Shown here piece by piece: positions 7,106 through 11,952 of a stretch of 17,093 bases of DNA. The translations under genes were made by a program, and so were the position numbers. The DNA is from Bacillota bacterium (GTDB lineage: Bacteria; Bacillota_I; Bacilli_A; Acholeplasmatales; Acholeplasmataceae): NCBI GenBank assembly GCA_030830185.1, contig JAURNN010000076.1:1-17093 (forward strand), read 5' to 3'. Numbering within the stretch: position 1 is the first letter of the stretch; every line of letters begins with the position of its first letter. Under the pieces are notes generated by a model. It ran no database searches and was not told the origin of the DNA. It saw only the letters and a list, made by a program, of their open reading frames with translations.

Positions 7106-7194
7106 GGAGGAATACTCAAGTGGCTGAAGAGGCGGGCTTGGAAAGCTCGTAGGCTGTAAAAGGCGCAGGGGTTCAAATCCCCTTTCCTCCACCA
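7106..7194 (+). tRNA. tRNA-Ser, anticodon GGA
   Basis: A class II tRNA with acceptor GGAGGAA/TTCCTCC, anticodon stem CGGGC/GCTCG (one G-U), loop TTGGAAA with GGA at 7140-7142, a short variable arm (GCT/GGC stem) and T arm AGGGG/CCCCT. CCA is encoded at 7192-7194. The discriminator base is A, where most bacterial serine tRNAs I know have G. Confidence 0.95.
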
Positions 7195-7206
7195 TAAAAA
7201 ACATAG

Positions 7207-7237
7207 GTCTAATGCTATAAGTATTAGACTTTTTTTA
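7207..7237 (+). terminator. Terminator after the tRNA pair
   Basis: The stem GTCTAATGC/GTATTAGAC (9 bp with one G-U) has loop TATAA and is followed by eight T residues. Confidence 0.88.
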
Positions 7238-7239
7238 TA

Positions 7240-7248
7240 TGTTATAAT
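7240..7248 (+). promoter_or_regulatory. Extended -10 promoter for the unknown membrane protein
   Basis: TGTTATAAT lies 3 nt after the T run of the tRNA terminator and 17 nt before the start codon. GTAGGAG at 7253-7259 is the ribosome binding site. No clear -35. Confidence 0.6.
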
Positions 7249-7265
7249 AAATGTAGGAGAACTTA

Positions 7266-8102
7266 ATGAAATCAGTTCAAGAGATTAAAAGAACTTTATC
7301 AAGTGTTGACCGATTTAAAAGTTTTAAACAAGCAGGAGGACTGCTTCTCATTAGCTTTATATTGATACTGATTGGTGGTTTTTTATTTAATGGCGATTTA
7401 ATTGATTATCAACCGATTGTGATTTTATCTGGTTTTGGACTTTTCTTTTTAGGGTTTGTATTTATTTTTATCGGATTTTTTAATGTTTCAAAAAAACAGC
7501 AAGCATTTTTAAATATCATATATAACGACATATGGAAACCTTATATTCAAGAAGTGAGTTTTTCAACATCAGCAAATTATTTTCTTCAAACAGAAAACAC
7601 AAACGCAGAAAGAACCATCACGCATCCTGTAATCCCATCATATGCTGTAGAAATGTTTCATTTCTCACTGAAAAAAGATCAATTTATGTCACTAGACGCA
7701 ATAGAATACATCCATACGACAACAACTGGTGAGCGCACCTCAAAATATATTGATTTTATTGGGTATATTGTTCAAACTGAGATTGAAGTTGATTCAAATC
7801 TACTTGTTAGAAAACATGCACCAATTGCCAACTTCTTTAAAAGTGGTTTAAAACGTTTTTCAGTCGATCAAGAAATCGATGGTTATGATATTACTGGTAA
7901 TTTTACACCTGAATTAATAGAATTAAAAACAAATATATTAAAGTTTGGTTTTAAAGAAATCATGTTTATTCCAGAAAAAGGAAAATTGATGATTTTAATT
8001 CCAGAGTTTAAAATCTATGGGAACTTAAAAATTAGAGATTCTTTATTAGAAGATTCCAAAACTCATGTTGATAGACTCATTCAATTATTAGAAATGCTAT
8101 AA
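7266..8102 (+). CDS. Membrane-anchored protein of unknown function (resembles DUF3137)
   Basis: I do not recognise this 278-residue protein with certainty. It has a short basic N-terminus, two membrane spans at about 24-42 and 50-73, and a soluble C-terminal domain of about 200 residues with alternating beta strands, predicted on the cytoplasmic side. The block FIGYIVQTEIEVDSNLLVRK and the closing segment (EIMFIPEKGKLMILIPE, then a short helix) resemble DUF3137 proteins, which also carry two N-terminal spans; this is a weak, by-eye match. It is a single-gene transcript with its own promoter and a convergent terminator shared with the redox operon. No enzymatic motif is apparent. Confidence 0.75.
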   Translation: MKSVQEIKRTLSSVDRFKSFKQAGGLLLISFILILIGGFLFNGDLIDYQPIVILSGFGLFFLGFVFIFIGFFNVSKKQQAFLNIIYNDIWKPYIQEVSFSTSANYFLQTENTNAERTITHPVIPSYAVEMFHFSLKKDQFMSLDAIEYIHTTTTGERTSKYIDFIGYIVQTEIEVDSNLLVRKHAPIANFFKSGLKRFSVDQEIDGYDITGNFTPELIELKTNILKFGFKEIMFIPEKGKLMILIPEFKIYGNLKIRDSLLEDSKTHVDRLIQLLEML

Positions 8103-8142
8103 AAAAAGGACCTTAGAGTAAATACTTTATGGTCCTTTTTTT
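8101..8142. terminator. Two-way terminator between convergent transcripts
   Basis: A long hairpin pairs AAAAAAAGGACC with GGTCCTTTTTTT, and TAGAGTA with TACTTTA inside it (one G-U), separated by a single T-T mismatch. A runs on the left and T runs on the right let it end both the 7266 gene and the minus-strand redox operon. Confidence 0.9.
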
Positions 8143-8146
8143 ATGA

Positions 8147-8797
8147 TTATAAACTTTCAATTCGATTTAAAAATTCTTCCATAGGTTGATCGCCAAGAAG
8201 TTCAATAGAATCATTAATGACAATCTTTGGTACACCAGAAACATTATATTTTGTAGAGAGTTCTTGGAAGGTATTCGCTTCAATCATTTCACCTTGAACA
8301 TGCTCATTGAGCATCGCAAGTTGATGTGCTTTAGCAACAGCACCAGGGCAATGTGGGCATGATAAAGTAACAAACACTTTGATATTGATGGGCTTATTGA
8401 TTTTTTTTATTCTTTCAAGTGTTTTCGCATCAAATCCAGGATCTGCTCCTGACATCCCTAAAATCCCTGATAAAAATGAATTGATTTCATGTCCAGCAGG
8501 AATCCCGTTAAATTTAACACCAGTATAATTACCTTCGTTATCTAACATGACAAAACTTGGCGTTAATGTGATACCATATTGTGTTGCTAAATCATTATCT
8601 TTCTCTAAATCTTTGACTTCTACGGATAACTTGTCATTCAGTCCACTCACTTCTTGTAGAAGGGATGCTGTTTCATCACAATACATACATGATTCTTCGT
8701 TACTTTGAGTAAATAAAACCATGGTGACTGAGTTCACCATTTGCGATAGATGTGATTTGATTTGATCTTTCACTTGATCATTAAGTAAATTTGCCAT
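8147..8797 (-). CDS. Protein disulfide oxidoreductase (PDO), two thioredoxin folds with two CXXC sites
   Basis: This 216-residue cytoplasmic protein consists of two tandem thioredoxin/glutaredoxin folds. The N-terminal unit has C37-M-Y-C40 and the C-terminal unit C147-P-H-C150, each followed by a cis-Pro region (TPSFVML and GVPKIVI). The stretch FNGIPAGHE, and FVTLSCPHCP followed by LAMLN, match the N-terminal domain of AhpF, in which only the second fold keeps CXXC. It probably passes electrons from the neighbouring flavoprotein to disulfides, peroxiredoxins or persulfides. It is the last gene of the operon, 14 nt after the reductase, with AGGAG upstream of its ATG. PDOs are best known from archaea and thermophiles; I cannot tell the physiological acceptor here. 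Confidence 0.88.
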   Translation of the reverse strand: MANLLNDQVKDQIKSHLSQMVNSVTMVLFTQSNEESCMYCDETASLLQEVSGLNDKLSVEVKDLEKDNDLATQYGITLTPSFVMLDNEGNYTGVKFNGIPAGHEINSFLSGILGMSGADPGFDAKTLERIKKINKPINIKVFVTLSCPHCPGAVAKAHQLAMLNEHVQGEMIEANTFQELSTKYNVSGVPKIVINDSIELLGDQPMEEFLNRIESL

Positions 8798-8811
8798 TAT
8801 ATTCTCCTTTT

Positions 8812-9774
8812 TTATTGATTCAAATATTGATTCATTGCAAGCGCTGCTTTGGCACCTTCAGCGGTTGCGATGATAATTTGTTTGAATGGTTGATTCGTGA
8901 CATCACCAGCTGCATATAATCCTTCACAGCTTGTTTCTTGCATGTCATTCACAATAACTTCACCTGAAGAAGTCGTTTGCACAAGATGCTGGATTAATGA
9001 TGCATTAGGAATGGTTCCAATTTCAATGAATAATCCTTCAGCGGATATGTCGAAGGTTTCATTTGTTTTTTTATTAAGGACGTTTAATCCTGTCATGGTT
9101 TCTTGACCAGTGACTTCTAGTATTTGAGTTTCTAGGTGAATCGTTAGATTTTCAATCGATTCTAGTTTTTTAAGTAAAACATCATCAGCACGCCACTGGC
9201 TACGATGCACCACAGTAATTTTTGATGCCCAAGGCACCAAATCTATCACTGCTTCAGCCGCACTATTTCCACCACCAGCAACAATAACATGTTTTCCTTT
9301 AAAAAAAGGTGCATCACAGGTTGTACAATAAGAGACGCCTTTATTGGCGTAAGTCATTTCGCCTGGAACTTCTAATTTTCTAGAAGAACCACCCGTTGCA
9401 TAAAGCAATGTCTTACTATGTAATATCATACCATTAGATATATGAACGTCAAAGTCTTTAGTTACTTTTTCAATTTTTTGAACAGAAACCTCATTTAATA
9501 TTGGGATTTCTAAATGATTCGCATGTGTTAAAAATGTATCAGATAAATCTTTTCCTAATATATGTGTAAAGCCTAAATAATTATCAACTTCAGAGGTATT
9601 ATGAAGTTGACCACCAATCTCTTTAGTGATGACGCCTACTTTTTTTCCTATTCGAACCAAATATAAGGCAGCATTAAGTCCCGCGGGACCACCACCTACA
9701 ACAAGTGCATCAAAGATAGCATCATTCATAAACACATCATTTTTTGTTTTTTGAGTAACATCAAAAGAAAACAT
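8812..9774 (-). CDS. AhpF/thioredoxin-reductase-like FAD-dependent disulfide reductase
   Basis: This 320-residue flavoprotein has the FAD motif GGGPAG (27-32), redox-active C150-T-T-C153 in SYCTTCDAPFF, a second dinucleotide site AGGGNSAAEA, and the closing FAD motif GLYAAGDVT. The region RADDVLLKKLESIENL and the later IEIGTIPN resemble the C-terminal two-thirds of AhpF more than classical TrxB. It would take electrons from NAD(P)H and reduce the PDO encoded downstream. The N-terminus has about 15 extra residues before the second Met (9729); I prefer ATG 9774 because AAGGGG lies 7 nt upstream, inside the end of the repressor gene. Only 1 nt separates the repressor stop from this ATG, so translation is coupled. 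Confidence 0.9.
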   Translation of the reverse strand: MFSFDVTQKTKNDVFMNDAIFDALVVGGGPAGLNAALYLVRIGKKVGVITKEIGGQLHNTSEVDNYLGFTHILGKDLSDTFLTHANHLEIPILNEVSVQKIEKVTKDFDVHISNGMILHSKTLLYATGGSSRKLEVPGEMTYANKGVSYCTTCDAPFFKGKHVIVAGGGNSAAEAVIDLVPWASKITVVHRSQWRADDVLLKKLESIENLTIHLETQILEVTGQETMTGLNVLNKKTNETFDISAEGLFIEIGTIPNASLIQHLVQTTSSGEVIVNDMQETSCEGLYAAGDVTNQPFKQIIIATAEGAKAALAMNQYLNQ

Positions 9775-9775
9775 C

Positions 9776-10027
9776 TTATATCCCCTTTATAATAATACTA
9801 ATGGCATCTTCAACTTTCTTCGATGACACATTATTTGTTTCAATGATGGCTTGTTTCAAGTTTTCTGTTGTAAGGATACCAATCGCTTTATCAATACTTG
9901 CACGAATCGCTTTTAACTGAACAACAATATCCATACACGCATGATCACTATCCATCATCTCTAAGACACCTTGCATTTGACCTTTGGTACGTTTAATACG
10001 ATTTTTTAAATTCACATCACAGATCAT
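9776..10027 (-). CDS. CsoR/CstR-family transcriptional repressor lacking the second cysteine
   Basis: This 83-residue all-helical DNA-binding repressor has the family pattern LKNRIKRTKGQMQG near the start and HACMDIVVQLKAI around C31. In copper-sensing CsoR the second helix carries H and C (HxxxC); in persulfide-sensing CstR it has N and C60. Here it reads E55-N56-L57-K58-Q59-A60, so it is CstR-like in the Asn but has Ala at the position of C60. An extra C3 is present. Copper sensing is therefore unlikely; thiol or persulfide sensing through C31 (possibly with C3 or between subunits) is an inference. Start at 10027 (AGTAGG 6 nt upstream) is preferred, because the ATG at 10060 falls inside the operator and ahead of the transcription start. 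It is the first gene of the redox operon and probably self-regulated. Confidence 0.88.
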   Translation of the reverse strand: MICDVNLKNRIKRTKGQMQGVLEMMDSDHACMDIVVQLKAIRASIDKAIGILTTENLKQAIIETNNVSSKKVEDAISIIIKGI

Positions 10028-10048
10028 ATAAAACCTACTTTCATTTTC

Positions 10049-10077
10049 ATTATACCCCATGGGGTATACAAAAACAA
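10049..10077 (-). promoter_or_regulatory. Promoter of the redox operon
   Basis: On the minus strand TTGTTT (10077-10072) and TATAAT (10054-10049) are separated by exactly 17 bp. The operator palindrome occupies the spacer and overlaps the -10 box, a position suited to repression. Confidence 0.8.
10051..10068. promoter_or_regulatory. CsoR/CstR-type operator palindrome
   Basis: TATACCCCATGGGGTATA is a perfect 18-bp palindrome of the TACCCC...GGGGTA type bound by CsoR-family repressors. It stands out in an AT-rich background and lies directly upstream of the repressor gene. Confidence 0.85.
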
Positions 10078-10086
10078 GAAAAATGA

Positions 10087-10115
10087 TTGTAAAACGTTTG
10101 ATTTTTATGTATAAT
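10087..10115 (+). promoter_or_regulatory. Promoter of the guanylate-kinase-like/fabV transcript
   Basis: TTGTAA (10087-10092) and TATAAT (10110-10115) are spaced by 17 bp. It is divergent from the redox operon promoter, with the two -35 boxes 9 bp apart. Confidence 0.75.
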
Positions 10116-10138
10116 TAATGAGATTTTAAAGGAGTCCT

Positions 10139-10678
10139 ATGTTAGTCATTGTTGGCGCAAGTGCTAGTGGTAAAACTGAAATAGCAAATACATTAGTATC
10201 AAAATATGCATACATCAAAAGTGTCACAACAACAACGCGTCAAAAACGTGTCCATGAAATCAATCATGTCCACTATCACTTTGTCTCTAAAGAACAATTT
10301 GAAACACTAAAAACACAAGGTGCATTTATTGAGACGACACGATATCAAGAACATTATTATGGCCTTCAAATAAATGAGATTGGAAGCAACCAAGTTATCA
10401 TTCTTGATTCGAATGGATGCAATGCGCTTTATCGAAAATACCCTAAAGAAACTTGTATTATTTTTATTAAAAGTGATAAAGAAATGAGACAAACGAGAAT
10501 GTTATCACGTGGTGATGATATTCACCTCATTTCAAAACGATTAGAACAAGATGATATTACTTTTCAAGTCTCAAATCTTGACAAAATTCACATTATCATT
10601 AATAATCATCATCAAACCATTCAATCGATTGCTGAAGAGATTCATCATTTCTACCAAAGATTTTTAAAAGGAGAATAA
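10139..10678 (+). CDS. Guanylate-kinase-like protein, divergent
   Basis: This 179-residue cytoplasmic P-loop protein is slightly shorter than usual guanylate kinase (about 200). The P-loop is GASASGKTE (6-14, K12), where Gmk normally reads GPSGVGKG. The GMP-binding region aligns well: SVTTTTRQKRVHE, then HYHFVSKEQFE, GAFIETT and YYGL, keeping the two Arg and the Glu of the Gmk pattern. VIILDSNG takes the place of the LDIDVQGA strand, and the lid RMLSRGDD...KRLEQ is present. Phosphorylation of GMP to GDP is possible, but the altered P-loop and divergence mean this could be a paralogue with another nucleotide substrate. GGAG lies 6 nt before the ATG. It is 3 nt upstream of the enoyl reductase gene, so they share a transcript. 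Confidence 0.75.
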   Translation: MLVIVGASASGKTEIANTLVSKYAYIKSVTTTTRQKRVHEINHVHYHFVSKEQFETLKTQGAFIETTRYQEHYYGLQINEIGSNQVIILDSNGCNALYRKYPKETCIIFIKSDKEMRQTRMLSRGDDIHLISKRLEQDDITFQVSNLDKIHIIINNHHQTIQSIAEEIHHFYQRFLKGE

Positions 10679-10681
10679 ATT

Positions 10682-11884
10682 ATGATTATCACACCTTCTA
10701 TACGCTCAAATGTGTTTTTAAATGCACATCCAAAAGGCATTCAAGCATATATTCAATCGTTATTCAATGAAGCAGAAACGTTTAAAAAATTTCGTGGGCC
10801 TAAAAATGTTCTAATTATTGGAGGCTCATCCGGATACGGTCTTGCTTCAAGAGTTGCTCTTGCTGTTGCATCTGAGGCAAATACATTAAATGTTTCATTT
10901 GAAGGGGCTCCTTCTGATAAAAGAACGGGATCTGCAGGCTTTTGGAATAACGTTTATTTTTTAGAAGAAGCGAAAAAGCTTGGAACCAAACATGTAGATA
11001 TTGTTGCTGATGCATTTAGTGAACACACCAAAAAAGAAGTGATTGCTCGTATTAAAAAAGATTTTGGGAAAGTAGATTTAGTGATTTATTCGCTTGCAGC
11101 TGGTGCAAGACCAAACCCTCAAACAGGCGATCTTGTTCGTTCAGCACTTAAACCAGTAGGGGAACCTTTAGACGGTGACACCATTGATGTTGCTACAAAA
11201 ACACTAAAACCTCTTCATATGGATGCAGCAACAGAAGAAGATATTCAAAATACGGTGTATGTGATGGGTGGTTCTGATTGGGAATCTTGGATTACCTACC
11301 TCGACCAAGAAAACGTATTAGATCAAGGTATTAAAACCATTAGTTATACGTATGTAGGGAGCGGCTCTATGGATAAAATATACCGAGCTGGAACCATAGG
11401 TAGAGCCAAAGATGATTTAGAGGCGACATCGTTACGTATGAATACTTGGTTAAAAGAGAAATATCAAGGTGAATCATTGATTTCATCTTCTAAAGCAGTC
11501 GTGACAAAAGCGTCTGTATTCATTCCAGGGATTACATCATACATTGCATGTTTATTGGATGTCATGAAAGAAAAAGGTGTTCATGAAACAACACTTGCTC
11601 ATAAGCATCGTTTGTTTAAAGACATGGTCTATGGAGATTTAAGACGAGTGGATCACTTACATAGAATTCGCATTGATCATTATGAAATGCAAGAAGATAT
11701 ACAAGAAGCAACATTAAATAAATTAAATGAAGCAAAGTCAAACATCGTTGATCTTCAAGGTACTCATGATTTTGTTAAAGAGTTTCATCACATTCATGGA
11801 TTTGAATTTGATCATGTCAATTATGAAGAAGATATTGACTTAAATGACTTTACATTTGATCATATCGATTTGACGCTACTATAA
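10682..11884 (+). CDS. fabV: FabV/Ter-type trans-2-enoyl-ACP/CoA reductase (NADH)
   Basis: This 400-residue enzyme reduces trans-2-enoyl thioesters with NADH, either in fatty acid synthesis (FabV) or in butyryl-CoA formation (Ter); sequence alone does not separate these roles. Family blocks seen in order are AHPKGIQAYI near the N-terminus, the dinucleotide loop GGSSGYGLASR (47-57), DLVIYSLAAGARPNPQTG, VMGGSDWESWI, and the catalytic Y234-X8-K243 in IYRAGTIGRAK. The residue after K243 is Asp, where many members I recall have a second Lys. Length is typical. AAGGAG precedes the ATG by about 7 nt and lies in the end of the kinase-like gene. A terminator follows directly. Confidence 0.93.
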   Translation: MIITPSIRSNVFLNAHPKGIQAYIQSLFNEAETFKKFRGPKNVLIIGGSSGYGLASRVALAVASEANTLNVSFEGAPSDKRTGSAGFWNNVYFLEEAKKLGTKHVDIVADAFSEHTKKEVIARIKKDFGKVDLVIYSLAAGARPNPQTGDLVRSALKPVGEPLDGDTIDVATKTLKPLHMDAATEEDIQNTVYVMGGSDWESWITYLDQENVLDQGIKTISYTYVGSGSMDKIYRAGTIGRAKDDLEATSLRMNTWLKEKYQGESLISSSKAVVTKASVFIPGITSYIACLLDVMKEKGVHETTLAHKHRLFKDMVYGDLRRVDHLHRIRIDHYEMQEDIQEATLNKLNEAKSNIVDLQGTHDFVKEFHHIHGFEFDHVNYEEDIDLNDFTFDHIDLTLL

Positions 11885-11887
11885 ATT

Positions 11888-11907
11888 AAGGGATTTATCC
11901 CTTTTTT
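11888..11907 (+). terminator. Terminator after the enoyl reductase gene
   Basis: AAGGGA and TCCCTT pair around the loop TTTA and are followed by a T run, starting 4 nt after the stop codon. Confidence 0.85.
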
Positions 11908-11936
11908 ATATATCAATATCCCTTCAATAACGCATA

Positions 11937-11945
11937 TGATATAAT
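11937..11945 (+). promoter_or_regulatory. Extended -10 promoter of the protease gene, predicted leaderless
   Basis: TGATATAAT ends 7 nt before ATG 11953. It covers the first two bases of another in-frame ATG at 11944, so that ATG cannot be in an mRNA made from this promoter. No -35 is evident. Confidence 0.6.
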
Positions 11946-11952
11946 GTTACAA

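Noticed and set aside
6974..7265. Gene-poor stretch as a possible riboswitch or small RNA locus
   Set aside because: It is accounted for by the divergent promoters, two tRNAs, a terminator and the next promoter; no further structure was seen.
10028..10060. ATG at 10060 as the start of the CsoR/CstR-family gene
   Set aside because: It lies inside the operator and upstream of the transcription start expected from the TTGTTT-17-TATAAT promoter; ATG 10027 has AGTAGG before it and fits the family N-terminus.
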